DNA of 64,000 nucleotides from Prorocentrum cordatum (lineage: Eukaryota; Sar; Dinophyceae; Prorocentrales; Prorocentraceae): positions 151,001-215,000 of the forward strand of contig CAUYUJ010016698.1 in the NCBI GenBank assembly GCA_963575745.1. The letters run 5' to 3'. Shown here piece after piece: positions 29,553 to 40,026 of this stretch. The stretch's first letter is position 1. Every line of letters begins with the position of its first letter. A program made the position numbers and the translations under genes. The notes under the pieces are model-generated. The model was not told where the DNA came from. It did not search any database and saw only the letters and a program-made list of their open reading frames with translations.

Positions 29553-30060
29553 AGGGTCCCGGGGCCCCCAAAGTGCACTGATGTGTTTTCCGGCCGTTTC
29601 GGGCCCAGCGAAGGGCGCCAAAAAACATCAAAGGGGGCCGAGAGACGTTCAAGAGGGCGCCAAGATGGCCCAAGAGCGCTCCAAGAGAGCCCAAGACTGC
29701 ACGAGAGCGTTTGAACATGTGTCCAAGAGGCCTCCAAGAGGGCCCAAGAGAGCTCCGAGAGACGTCCCGAGAGAGCCCGAAGAGGCCCAAATCATTGATG
29801 TGCATTGGTTTGTTCGATGATTTTCGCTTTCTCGCGTCCTCGAGCTTCCAATATTCGAAGAAGGTCGAAGACGCCCTCAAGACCGCCTCAAGACCGCCGA
29901 AGACGCCCCAAAAGACCGCCAAGACGGCTCCAGAGAACCTGCAAATTGCACACGAGGAGCCCCAGACGGCCCAAGAGGCCCCAGGATAGGCCCAAAATGG
30001 ACCACAGAGCGGGAGCGGGAGGCCCCAGGGCGCTCGAATACGGCCCAGATGGCCTGGGCC
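29553..30060 (+). repeat. CCAAGAG element (leader type 1), copy 2
   Basis: Leader GGTCCCGGGGCCCCCAAAGT then GCACTGATGTGTTTTCCGGC matches 27,336. An AT-richer island with TTTTCGCTTTCTCGCGTCCT lies at about 29,790-29,860. Copy A of the large duplication can be followed to 29,871 before the window ends in copy B. Confidence 0.75.
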
Positions 30061-30149
30061 TCCCCTTTCTGTCCCTCCTTCCCTCCCACCCCCTTCTCCA
30101 TTACCTCCTCTCTCCTCTTCTTCCCCTCACCACTCAGTTTTCGTGCTTC

Positions 30150-30640
30150 TCCCTCCTCTCCTGGGACGGCCCCGCCAGAGCGCCAGACAGGCCCCGCCTG
30201 AGCGAGCGGGGCATCGCTATACCCTATCATTTCACAAGTTGCTTTGCCCGTCACACCCCTCAAGGGCGGCCCCGGCAGAGCGAGAGGGGTGTTGCTATAG
30301 CATATACAGTCCCTGTTACGTTTTGCTCTTCCCACCGCACCCGAAGTAGTTCCGTTAGAGCGCACGGGATGTGGTTATACCATAGTTTTCCTCAGGTTTC
30401 GTGCTCTTCCCTCCCCTCCTGGGCAAGCCCCGCCAGAGCGCCAGGGAAACCCCCGTTAGAGAGAGCAGGACATCCCTACACCATACTCTTTCACGCGGCT
30501 TTTGCTCCTCCCACCCTTGCAAGGCGGACCCGCCCGAGCGAGCGGGGTGTGGCTATACCATACAATAGTTTAGGTTTCGTGCCCCTCCCCCACCTCCTGA
30601 AAGGCCTCGCCAGAGCGCGAAGAAGGTACCGCCAGAGGCC
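30150..30640 (+). repeat. About 80-bp degenerate tandem repeat, five units
   Basis: GCTATACC or a variant occurs near 30,214, 30,293, 30,373, 30,474 and 30,552. It is preceded by CCGCC(N)GAGCGAGCGGGG words and followed by a TTTCRYG then GCTCYTCCCWCC block. Periods are 78-101 bp. Confidence 0.65.
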
Positions 30641-30879
30641 CCGTCAGAGCTCCACGCAACCCCATATATGGGACTTGCCAGGCAAATCATTGAGCATCCC
30701 CCGTGACCCCGAGCCTTCTGTTCCCACGGGTGCGATTATCGCCGGCATGAGGTTTGGCGTCCAGCACAAAGAAGTTTCCCCACTCCCGTGGACGGACTCG
30801 ACAGCAACTGATTGCAGAGAAGGGCACAGATGACGAGGGCATCTGCGCGCGCCCTCTGCAAATATCCGACAGCTGAACG

Positions 30880-31299
30880 ACCGCTGTGAACGAGAAGCTT
30901 GGAGCACAAGGAAGAGGAAAATAACAACGCGCTCCCACGCGCACGCAACGAGGCCCCGAGCCAACCCCAACATCAGGAACCTTCAGATGTCTGCGTGATC
31001 GGGCATGGGGAGATTGAGCAGATTTGCGAAATCATTGAATGTTGCGACGGGGCAGAGCGGAAATGAAAGTGGAGAAACAAACGCAGTTCGATAAACCAAA
31101 CGAAGGCGGCAGCGAGATTGTGAGGTGCGCGGGAACGTGGCGCCCCGCGTTCAGACTACGCGTTTTTTGCGTCTATGACATGGACCCGAGAACGCTGGAA
31201 CTCGTCGTTGTGGCCACAGCGGGGTTTACAACGGCACCCGTGGCTCATCTGCGACTAGAACCTAAGCGCGCGCGTAGCGCGCGCGTGGTTCTAGTTTGA
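30880..31299 (+). pseudogene. Coding-like sequence, frame-broken
   Basis: An 86-codon ORF (31,039-31,299) contains WRPAFRLRVFCVYDMDPRTL and a hydrophobic LVVVATAGFTTAPVAHL run. Its last residues translate a CG hairpin and are probably not original. Just upstream another frame reads VCVIGHGEIEQICEIIECCD before a TGA at 31,064. Both have protein-like composition rare in this window. No family is recognised. It may be a decayed gene ending at the hairpin; the shift could also be an intron or sequencing error. Confidence 0.3.
31254..31295. repeat. CTAG-flanked CG hairpin
   Basis: ACTAGAACC, TAA, GCGCGCGCG, TA, GCGCGCGCG, T, GGTTCTAGT: a near-perfect palindrome over 42 bp. Same class as 6,555, 27,169 and 29,526. 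It could be a transposable-element end or a structured RNA terminus. Confidence 0.8.
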
Positions 31300-31554
31300 T
31301 ATGTTCCAGAGACGCTCCTAAGCGGCTTCCCAGGGGCTTACGAGAGGAATGGTTTTCAAGAGGCCCTTGAAAAGGTCATGGGAGGCTCCTGACAGGGTTA
31401 CGAGACGCTTCTCAGAAGCCCCCGAGAAGTGGTACCAATCAAATGCCACTTGCGGCATGTCGTCTGAGTGCACGAAGTGATGTCGTCTGTGTGCTCAAGT
31501 TGTACTCGTAAAATTCGTGTGTATGCCTGATGTGGTACCGATGAAGTACAAGGT

Positions 31555-31705
31555 GAGGCACCCGTGTTTGGGTGGTGGGTCAGAGGCCTCGTGGGCGTTC
31601 GTTGGGATCTCGTGGTTGGCTTCTCGGAGGCTCCTTGGAGGCAGTTTGAAGCATCTCGGGCGGCGTTTTGGAACCTCTTGGACTCACTTTTGGGCCTCCG
31701 GGGGA
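31555..31705 (-). repeat. Leader type 3 of a CCAAGAG element
   Basis: CACCCGTGTTTGGGTGGTGG then GTCAGAGGCCTC, relative of 18,518 and 23,366. Here the G-rich array is cut short by the GTA microsatellite after GGGCCTCCGGGGGACCTCTT. Confidence 0.55.
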
Positions 31706-31710
31706 CCTCT

Positions 31711-31741
31711 TAGTAGTAGTAGTTTTAGGGATAGTAGTAGC

Positions 31742-31816
<75 letters not shown>

Positions 31817-31823
31817 CGTGGTG

Positions 31824-31875
<52 letters not shown>

Positions 31876-32022
31876 TGGCAGTGGTAGTGGCAGTGGTAGT
31901 GGTAGTGGTAGTGGTAGTGGTAGTGGTAGTGGTAGTGGTAGTAGTGGTAGTAGTGGTAGTAGTGTAGTAGTAGTAGTAGTAGTGTAGTAGTAGTAGTAGT
32001 CGTAGTAGTCGTAGTAGTAGTC

Positions 32023-32120
<98 letters not shown>

Positions 32121-32178
32121 TAGTAGTCGTAGTAGTAGTAGTAGTCGTAGTAGTCGTAGTAGTAGTAGTAGTAGTAGT

Positions 32179-32263
<85 letters not shown>

Positions 32264-32283
32264 TAGTAGTAGTAGTTAGTAGC

Positions 32284-32321
<38 letters not shown>

Positions 32322-32322
32322 C

Positions 32323-32404
<82 letters not shown>

Positions 32405-32676
32405 AGTAGTAGAGTAGTAGTTAGTAGTAGTAGTAGTCGTAGTAGTAGTAGTTCGTCGTAGTCGTAGTGGTCGTAGTGTAGTAGTAGTCGTAGTAGTCGT
32501 AGTAATCGTAGTAGTCGTAGTAGCCGCAGTAGCCGCATCGTAGTCGTTCCGTCGTAGCCGTAGTAGTCGTAGTAGTCGTAGTCGCAGTCGTAGTAGCGTA
32601 GTAGTAGCAGTCGTCGTAGTAGTCGTAGTTAGTCGTAGTAGTAGTAGTAGTAGTAGTTAGTAGTAGTAGTGTAGTC

Positions 32677-32721
<45 letters not shown>

Positions 32722-32734
32722 CGTAGTCGTAGTC

Positions 32735-32768
<34 letters not shown>

Positions 32769-32795
32769 CAGCAGTAGCAGCAGCAGCAGCAGCAA

Positions 32796-32833
<38 letters not shown>

Positions 32834-32834
32834 C

Positions 32835-32891
<57 letters not shown>

Positions 32892-32892
32892 A
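31711..32892. repeat. 1.18-kb GTA (TAG) trinucleotide array
   Basis: Long (GTA)n with GTG, GTC and TTA interruptions: a GGTAGTGGCAGT subarray at about 31,870-31,960, CGT-containing blocks at 32,440-32,640 and a CAGCAG block at 32,766-32,792. Frames read as Ser/Val or Tyr/Thr/Leu runs, not genes. Confidence 0.95.
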
Positions 32893-32927
32893 CGGTCATT
32901 CATTGTCCCTGGGTGCGTGGCTGATGT

Positions 32928-33205
32928 TGCGGTGTTGTTGTTGTCGTCGTTGTTGTTGTTATTGATGTTCTTGTTGTTGTGTGTTGTCGTCGTCCCTCCC
33001 GCGACCCACCCGCGACCCACCCCGCGACCCACCCCGCGACCCACCCCGCGACCCACCCCGCGACCCACCCGCTACCCACCCGCGACCCACCCCGCGACCC
33101 ACCCGCGACCCACCCGCGACCCACCGCGCAACCCACCCGCGACCCACCCCGCGACCCATCTGCGACCCCCACCCGCGACCCACCCCACGACCCACCCCTC
33201 AAGGT
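32928..33205 (+). repeat. TTG tract and CGCGACCCACC minisatellite
   Basis: A GTT/GTC stretch (32,928-32,993) leads into about 18 units of an 11-12-bp repeat CGCGACCCACC(C), 33,000-33,205. A short second patch (33,366-33,425) carries CGACCCACC with ACGACCAATTTG variants. Confidence 0.9.
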
Positions 33206-33830
33206 AGGAAAAACACCACCCAGACCCGACAATTGACGTTTACAAAACGGCCCTGGGCGTTGACTAAACAGCCCCGCCCTTTTCGATTCATTCCTTGTGT
33301 GTGCGTTTACTAAACGGCTTCGCTTGTTGGGGTGATTTGAATGGGGTGGATTTTCTGCCCTCTACACCCGCGACCCAACAGCGACCCACCCACGACCAAT
33401 TTGCGACCCACCCGCGACCTACCCACATTGGTTTAACGAACAAATCGGCACCTGCGGCGGGCTCGTTGTATAATTTGTGAGACTTTGGCGCCTTCGGCGG
33501 GCTTCTCCAGAGTCTCGCAAACTGCCGACGTCCCCACCGCCCCCTCACTCTGATCCGCATCTGCGGGTGCTACGTATATCAATATATACGCATGTGTGTA
33601 TCTTTGTCAGCGCCATGGCCCATTCGTCTGTGGACCCTTGGTTTCGCGCACCTTCGCTCGAGCATCTCCTTTCTGTGTTTGCCTTCTTCGTCACTTCAGT
33701 GCGAGGCCAAGGACGCACGTCCCACGTTGAAGCTGAAGCAGGAGGGCACGGGGGCATCTTTCCAGTCGAATCTGCGTCAGGGTACTGCGAGATGTGCGCA
33801 ACAGCGGCATGAGTTGTGCAGGGTGTGCGC
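33206..33830. other. No recognised gene; includes a repeat shared with 15.4 kb
   Basis: 33,525-33,590 is the interspersed relative of 15,400-15,495. A plus-strand frame starting at 33,615 (MAHSSVDPWFRAPSLEHLLS) runs to 33,812 without recognisable motif. Confidence 0.4.
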
Positions 33831-33831
33831 C

Positions 33832-34062
33832 AGTATTGCACCGCCCTTGGCTCCACATCCTCCTCTCACTCGTTCCCTTGGCATCGCTCGGACGTGTGCA
33901 TTTTTCTTTCGGCGACGGCCATCGAGGGCCATCCTTGATCATTTGGCGAAAAAAAAAACGCACGAAATCGAAGAATACAGGAGGAATGGACGTCCGAGCG
34001 ATGGCGAGTATTGCACCGCCCTTGGCTCCGCATCCTCCTCTCGCTCGTTCCTGCCATGCCCT
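33832..34062. repeat. Direct repeat enclosing an inverted repeat
   Basis: AGTATTGCACCGCCCTTGGC at 33,832 recurs at 34,007 and the match runs on about 45 bp. Between them CATCGCTCGGACGT (33,882-33,895) is inverted as ACGTCCGAGCGATG (33,990-34,003). A ten-A run lies near 33,949-33,958. Confidence 0.75.
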
Positions 34063-34262
34063 CCGAGTCTTCGAGTGGCCCCCTGCATTCCTTCGGCACG
34101 GCCGCGCGAGCCAGCGGGCCGGGATGCCCCCTCGGGGGCAGTCCGTGCCTGGGGCCCTCGGCGGCCGCGGTGCTTCGCTGTGTGCTCCGTCGGCTCGCAG
34201 GGCGTCCCCCGCCTCTGGTCCGCAGACGGCATGTTCAAGCGGTGGCGAAGCGTTTTGGCTCG

Positions 34263-34439
34263 CCTATAGCCCCACCAAACAATGTGCTGAGAACCTTTTG
34301 AGGTTTTCTCGAAATGTTCTTAGAACATTTTTGGCGGAGTCTGTTTTGTTTTATCACATCGGGTTTATGTTCTAAGAACATCGTTTTTGTTCTTAGAACG
34401 TTTTTGGGTTTTGGGCAAATGTCGTGGTAGGGCTATAGG
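34263..34439 (+). mobile_element. MITE-like element, copy 1 (177 bp)
   Basis: CCTATAGCCCCACC at the left and GGTAGGGCTATAGG at the right form imperfect terminal inverted repeats. The inside is rich in ATGTTCTTAGAACAT-type palindromes (34,313-34,402). Homology to copy 2 extends some 25 bp outside both ends, so the true boundary may be wider; no target duplication is evident. No coding capacity. Confidence 0.55.
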
Positions 34440-34529
34440 AATGTCAGGACGGTCGGTCCCTGCTCAACATGTTCGCATCACCACCGCAGGATGGTGCACA
34501 CATCTAGTTCTCCTGGATGTGGCCGGAGG

Positions 34530-34912
34530 ATCGCGCCGCCTCGCCGGTGCATCGGCGATGCGGCTCGATGTGGATCCCGACGTTCTCCGCGCCGACGGCG
34601 CCGACGTCGCCAGTGCATCGCCAATGCATCGCCGATGCATCGCCGATGCATCGGCGATGCGGCGCGATCCTCAGACTGTATCCTCCGACCCCATGTAGGA
34701 GGCCTCCTAAGGCTAGGCCTCCTAGATGGGGTCCGAGTAGACGGGGTCTGATGATGCGCCGCATCGTCGATGCATCGACGATGCGGCTCGATGTGGAGAC
34801 CGTGCTTCCCCACGCCGACCTCGCCGATACATCGCCGACGTCGCCGATGCATCGCCGGTACATCGCCGATGCATCGTCGATGCACTGGCGGTGCGGTGCG
34901 ATCCTCCGACCC
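34530..34912. repeat. GATGCATC/GCGATG palindrome cluster
   Basis: Dense GCATCGCCGATGCATCGCCG words on both sides of a hairpin: GACCCCATGTAGGAGGCCT (34,687-34,705) pairs with 34,715-34,733 at 18 of 19 positions around CCTAAGGCT. Left and right blocks both contain GATGCGGCTCGATGTGGA, so the structure is partly direct, partly inverted. ORFs reading MHRRCIGDA are repeat translations. Confidence 0.75.
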
Positions 34913-35262
34913 CAGCTGCTCCAACACCGTCTGGGAGGCCTCTAGCACAGCACCGTGGCACCAGCCAGCAGGGCGCATGCTCCCGCTCCAGCCCGGGGGC
35001 CAGGCATGGCGGTTCGGCAGCCTTGAGGCGGGGGTCAATGCAAACGGTGGTCAGCCAGAGCGCCGGATCCTGCAGGATCCTGCAGGGCCAGGGTCGCATT
35101 AACCCTGGTTTGGGTGCAAGATCCTGTAGAATCCTGCAGAGTCTGACTGACTCGGGGTTGGATTGACCCGGGTCAGAAGATCCCCGAACGGTGAGCAGAC
35201 CTTGAGATTTGGCGTTGCAAAAACAGTGCAGCATTCAAGCAATGGCCAGGCGTCCTGGCTTG

Positions 35263-35438
35263 CCTATAGGCCCACCTAAGCATGTTCTAAGAGCCTTTTG
35301 TGGTCTGCGCGACATGCTCTCTGAACATTTCTGGCTGGGGCTGCCTTGTTTTGGCACATGGGGCTCATGTTCCAAGAGCCTTGTTGCGTTAGTAGAGCAC
35401 TCCTGGGTTCTGAGAACATCTCGTGGTGGGTCTATAGG
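35263..35438 (+). mobile_element. MITE-like element, copy 2 (176 bp)
   Basis: CCTATAGGCCCACC and GGTGGGTCTATAGG are the ends. The interior is collinear with copy 1 (AAGCATGTTCTAAGAGCCTT, CTCATGTTCCAAGAGCC, GGGTTCTGAGAACATC). Starts exactly 1,000 bp after copy 1. Confidence 0.55.
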
Positions 35439-35518
35439 AGTGCCGGGACGGCCGGTCCCTGCTCCATAGCCCAGGACTCCATCTTTCTGCATCAGTTCTC
35501 GAGCCGGAACGAGCTGTG

Positions 35519-35643
35519 AGAGGAGGAGGAGGAGGAGGAGGAGGAGGAGGAGGAGGAGGAGGAGGAGGTCGAGGAGGAATAGGAGGGGAGGAGGAGGAGG
35601 GAGAGGAGGAGGAGGAGGAGGAGGAGGAGGAGGAGGAGGAGGA
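35519..35643. repeat. GGA microsatellite
   Basis: (GGA)n with TCG, ATA and GGG interruptions over about 125 bp. Confidence 0.9.
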
Positions 35644-36860
35644 ACGAGCCGTGAGGCTCCCGGGGCCCGACGCCGGGCGCGACGGCGCCCGCTGTGAGCA
35701 AACGGCGGCGCCAGGATCTCGGGGGCGGCCTTCTGCGCATCTGGCGCCCGCGGATCTGGCGCCCCGCGCAGTCGGGCCTGGGCGGGGGGGAGAACTCAGG
35801 AGGGGAGAAACCACACAGACAGCATGAATCGTCGACTCCCAGGAAAATGTGGGAAAGTATGGGAAGTGGGGGGAAGAAAAAAGACCCAGAAAGTATAGGA
35901 ACGTATGGGGAATCCCGTCAGTTGTGTGTGTGTGTATTTGTTTGTGTGTCCCAGGGCCCCTTCAAGAACGAGGCCCGAGCTGGGGGGAAGGGGGCCTGCA
36001 GCGCGGCGGCGCCGGCTGCGGTGCGCCGTGTGCCGACGACGTGCGAGCCCCACCTCAGCGGAGGTGTTCAGGCTTTCGAGGCCTTCGAGGCCTTCGGGGG
36101 TGTTCGAGGTCGTTGTCGAGGTTCGATGCGAACCGAGGGTTTTCGAGGTTCGAGGTGTTCTACCGTTTTCTCGTGGGTGGTCGGTGGCGTTCTAGCAGGT
36201 GCGCCTCGCCGAGGGTGTTCCGCGGGTGCCCAGATCATCCCAGGAGGCCACGGGAGCCGAGCGACGTCCCGAAAGCAAAAAGGTAATGCTCGGAGAAGGA
36301 AATGATACCGATGCCGCTACACATGCCTCGCTTTCGTATGTCTAGGCCTCCCAGGAGGCCCTCGTCGCCACGGCTGGACTCGCCGCGAATTTTTGGTCAG
36401 AACGCAAAACAAGAAAGGTCCAGAGAGTAGCGGTATCGACATTGGTTGCCCATTGGTTGCCCGCGCGGGTCCCATCGGTGCTGGGGTATCGGACACTCCC
36501 GCTGGGGATCAAGGGGTTGCATACATCCCTTGAGTTCTGAGCCCCAACCGGTTTGCTGAGAAATCCAAGCTGCAGTGGTAGGGTTCGCATGTGAATCATT
36601 TGGTTTGGGTTCACTCGCCCAGCCTACAGTCAACCCATACAGCAAGGATGGACAATTTTCCCAAGGTTACGCCTTGCATCCTTGCCTTCTCGGTCCATCC
36701 TTGGCAACTCTCGTTGGCCGCGCCCCACTCGAAAAGCTTCGAAACGGCCTTGCAAGGCCCTTGCATCCTTATCGTGCGCCCTAATGATTTAGTCGACTGT
36801 AGGGTCTGCGCCCCAGGAAGGCCGTGGGCAAAACTGGGGAGTGGTTCGGGGACCCCCAAA
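35644..36860. other. GC-rich sequence, no recognised gene
   Basis: Contains a short GAGGCCTTC/GAGGTTC minisatellite (36,045-36,160) and a GTGTGT stretch (35,924-35,950). ORFs up to 203 codons without motifs. From about 36,300 the composition is more balanced. Confidence 0.4.
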
Positions 36861-36930
36861 CAGTGCGGTGACCGCAACTGTGCGGTGAGTCAGTGGTGAT
36901 GCGTGGTGGCCGCACGGTTTTGGGACGCAG
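36861..36930. repeat. Partial CACCGCACGG hairpin-family copy
   Basis: CAGTGCGGTGACCGC and CTGTGCGGTGAGTCAGTGG, then GGCCGCACGGTTTTGGGACG: words of the hairpin family at 1,772 and 37,759, without the second long arm. Confidence 0.65.
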
Positions 36931-37727
36931 TCTTGGGCAGATTTGGCGAGAATTACTGGAGGGTTGGGAACCACGTGGGGCCGATTCCCCATCCCCGCTC
37001 TCCGCTGACCTGAGCTTCTGGGCTCCGCAACAGGGCCGTGGCCGACCCAGCTTCGGGCCTACTTTGGCTAGTGCGTCACCAATGAGGAAGGAAAGCTTGC
37101 AGGACCCGGAGGGCCTGGTCGACGGCCGGCGAAATCCGAACCCTACCCTCGCCGATCAACGAGTCCGGCAACTCGATGGGCTGCGGGTGGTAGGGTTTAG
37201 AGATTCTCCGACTGCGTGGCACAGTCCCAACCCTGCCCCCGCCTCCCATCGATCTAGGAGAACCAATGGCTGGTTGGGGTAATTAGGGTAGGGTAGGGTT
37301 CGGATATCGCCACCTAGAGGAAGGAAAGCGCGCTGCGGGCAAGAATTGCGTCGGGCTCCCTTCCCCAGAACCCCGAGGCGCACGGGATATGAATAAGAAT
37401 TTGGCCCCTATAAAATTTCGATGCTTGTCCATATCCGATTCGCCTCTGCCTTGCGTTGCCCCTTCCAAGAAAGTCCAAGACACACTGGATATGGATATAC
37501 ATCTTGCCCGCACGCGCTGGACCCTGGAGGAGGGGGCGGATCCCGAAGAGCGCGTTGGGTTTGGGCGCGCAGAAGGCGCGCGGCGCGGCCGGAGGCGAGG
37601 CGCCTTCTGGGGAGAGCCCCGCCGTCGCCGTCGCGCGTTTTCTTTTGTTGGTTCTCCAGACTGTCCCGGGGATCCTTCCCGCCTTGCCCCGCCACTCTCT
37701 CGGGGGCTCCCAAGTGGGGTGGTGACC

Positions 37728-37915
37728 ACATCGTGCGGTGAGTCGGTGGGGCTTCGGGGTCACCGCACGGTTTTGGGACTCAGGCCGTTCTTCGAGGACG
37801 TTTTGGGCGGCTGGGGCCTCCGAGGTCCCAAAACCGTGTGGTGACGGACCCTGCGGTGAGGTCTGTGGATTTCGAGGTCACCGCCGGGTCTGTCACCACA
37901 CGGTGTTGGGACCCC
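37728..37915. repeat. CACCGCACGG hairpin-family copy
   Basis: GTCACCGCACGGTTTTGGGA starts the left arm (37,759-37,779); the right arm (37,825-37,845) is its inverse at 20 of 21 positions. Flanks match 1,735-1,930 collinearly (CGTGCGGTGAGTCGGTGGGG, TCGAGGACGT, GTGACGGACC, GATTTCGAGGTC). Confidence 0.8.
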
Positions 37916-40026
37916 CAATTCTCCCTCGACGTTTTTTGCGTTCAGCGGACATTAAGGGCTGTGCTTGCTGCGTCCTGTGTGTGCGAGAGGCCTCAAGGTA
38001 TAAAACACCGAAGACTCAGGCCCGTGAGAACAGATTCAGGCAGCTGCCAGTGCGGAAGCAAGAAGTGCAAATATAAAATATAAGCGGTAAAAGAGAAGGT
38101 CCCCATGAGGGCGCAGAGTAATCCAGCATGCTGCCATTGGGATAAGGGGGAGACGTGCCAATTCACCAAATAACGCAACAAGCTGAGAAACACAAGGGTC
38201 AGCTAACGAGAGGAAACGAAGAACACGTGCTTAGTAGCTTAGGGCCGTGGCGGATCCCAGTAGGCGTCGCCTGATTTGAAAGCAACGCAGCTCTGAACCT
38301 CCCTCCCCCTCGCATAAGTTCCTTTCACAGAGCCGCCGCCCTCAGAAATCAGGGTAAACTGTAAAAAGTAATGCGCAGTGTGGCACAGAAACAAACAGAG
38401 CAGGCGACGATTCAGAAGGTAAACAGTTGGGCGAGTCTGTATATGCTAGATCAGGTTGCTGTTGTGGGTAGTCCACAGTAGGACAGTGGGACTTGTCCTG
38501 GGTGCTCGTCCCCTACCGACGTGCCAAGTGGCAATGCATAGCAAATATTAGTATCACAGAAATGCGAGTAGAGGAAAGCGTTGATCACCTGTAAAGAGGC
38601 TGGCTCATACGTAATGACGGTGCTGAGGGCTGGCACCCGCGAGATGAGTGTTCCAGACGGTCTAGCTGGCTGTGTGTGAGATTAGCGCAGCCGGCATTGT
38701 TTGGCCTACAGCTTGGAAGTTTAAAGTTGTCTCGCATAGTAAACATCTTTGTAACGAGGCTGGCGCATGCGTAATGGCTGGCGTAAGCTGTGTACTCCTG
38801 TTGTCGCTGGCGTAGGCGGTACTGGCTGGCCCTTCTGGGTGAACCATTGGGCGTGATGCGTGCGATGGTAATGGCAGCAGCTGCACGGAGACGTGTAGGG
38901 CATAATAGAGGTTGTAAGGCGGGGGTAAGTTGCAAAGTGGCGGTGGTGCAGCGGGCGATGTGCCTTGTTATGCACGTGCTTGGAACAATCTGTCTGCCCA
39001 CCTCATCCCCAGCAAGCTCCCTCCAGTCACGTAATTCACTCTCCCTTAGTATTAAGGCTTGCCAGGCCGAAGGTCGGCCTATGTAGGAGTCCTTGGTAAA
39101 GCGCCAGCTTCGTAAGAGTGGCTGCGTAGTGCTCTACCCAACGATTAGGGAGGACCGAAGGTTCTCCTCATCCCAGCCTCCATTCTCACACATTCCAAGT
39201 CCCATCCCCACAGTAGAGTCAGTTGAAGAAAGAGGCGACGGCTTGCAGCTGGTAGATATTGGTGGCCATTGTCTCGGTACTGAGCTTTGCTGAGCTACGC
39301 TGAGGCAAGCATTATGCGACATGGCTGGCCTAAGCTGGTGGCGATACTATGTTAAGTTTAATCCATAGTTTGTGGACTGCGGCTGTCAGTACGCTGATGT
39401 GCTCCCCCCACCTCCCCACGCATCCCCATGTCCAAAAAGATGAGGCGCAGTGATTAAACTCACAGGGAGCAGTAGACCAGCAACTGAATAGGCTTGCTCT
39501 GGTCGTGACCTCTGAATGGCACAATCAGCTTACAGCATAATTGTGATGGTAGAAAAGGCTCTCGTAGCAATTATTGGGCTACTACGCAGGGTTTAAAGGT
39601 TAACACGTGACCTCGTTGGTGATGGGGGCCCAGACCAGAAGTAAGGCGTAAAGTTGGTCTCAAGTTCGTGAGAGGATAGAGGAGAAGACTTCACTGGACC
39701 TCATACCGAAAGGGGACGCGGAGTGCAAACTCCTTTGAGTTGAGGTGACACGATTCTGGTTAGTAAATCATTAACTGAAGTTAATGTAGAAGTTGACGAA
39801 CAGGAGGTAGTAAACCCCAGTATGGCCTTTCTTCATTGTGCGCCGGGAACCTTGGCTTTGGTGTAGGGTGCGAGTTGTACTCTGCCGTCGGACAGTTGGA
39901 TTTGGGCATAGGTAGAGCTCTGAGCGCCATAGTGGCACCATCGCGGTGTTGAGTATACGGGTGTCGTGAGTTGGCTAAGTCAACGTGTGCGAACTATTGT
40001 GGTAGCGCTGCTTGAGGTCGCGAATT
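37916..40026. other. Unique region of different texture, no recognised gene
   Basis: About 2.1 kb of balanced composition with almost no microsatellites and none of the CCAAGAG words. GAGGCTGGCTCATACGTAAT (38,597) and GAGGCTGGCGCATGCGTAAT (38,756) form a diverged direct repeat. Longest frame is 138 codons on the minus strand (38,585-39,001), unrecognised. On the minus strand near 39,985-40,090, in the frame of the coding-like segment across the breakpoint, it reads VASDYLDTIRDLKQRYHNSS before a stop. Confidence 0.55.

Larger units (their letters stand above)
5969..29871 (+). repeat. Segmental duplication, copy A (23.9 kb)
   Basis: From ACTTCGGGGTCACATGCAAC at 5,969 onward the sequence is matched base for base from 40,090, start-to-start distance 34,121 bp. 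Outside microsatellites I noticed about six substitutions over roughly 14 kb in the first part and about a dozen differences in the 25-29.9-kb part. The far end lies beyond the window in copy B, so 29,871 is a minimum. Such similarity implies a recent duplication, allelic copies placed in tandem, or assembly error. Confidence 0.95.

Noticed and set aside
37275-37302. Interstitial telomere-like GGGTAGGGTAGGG
   Set aside because: Does not match the TTTAGGG-type repeat, only a few degenerate units, no array.
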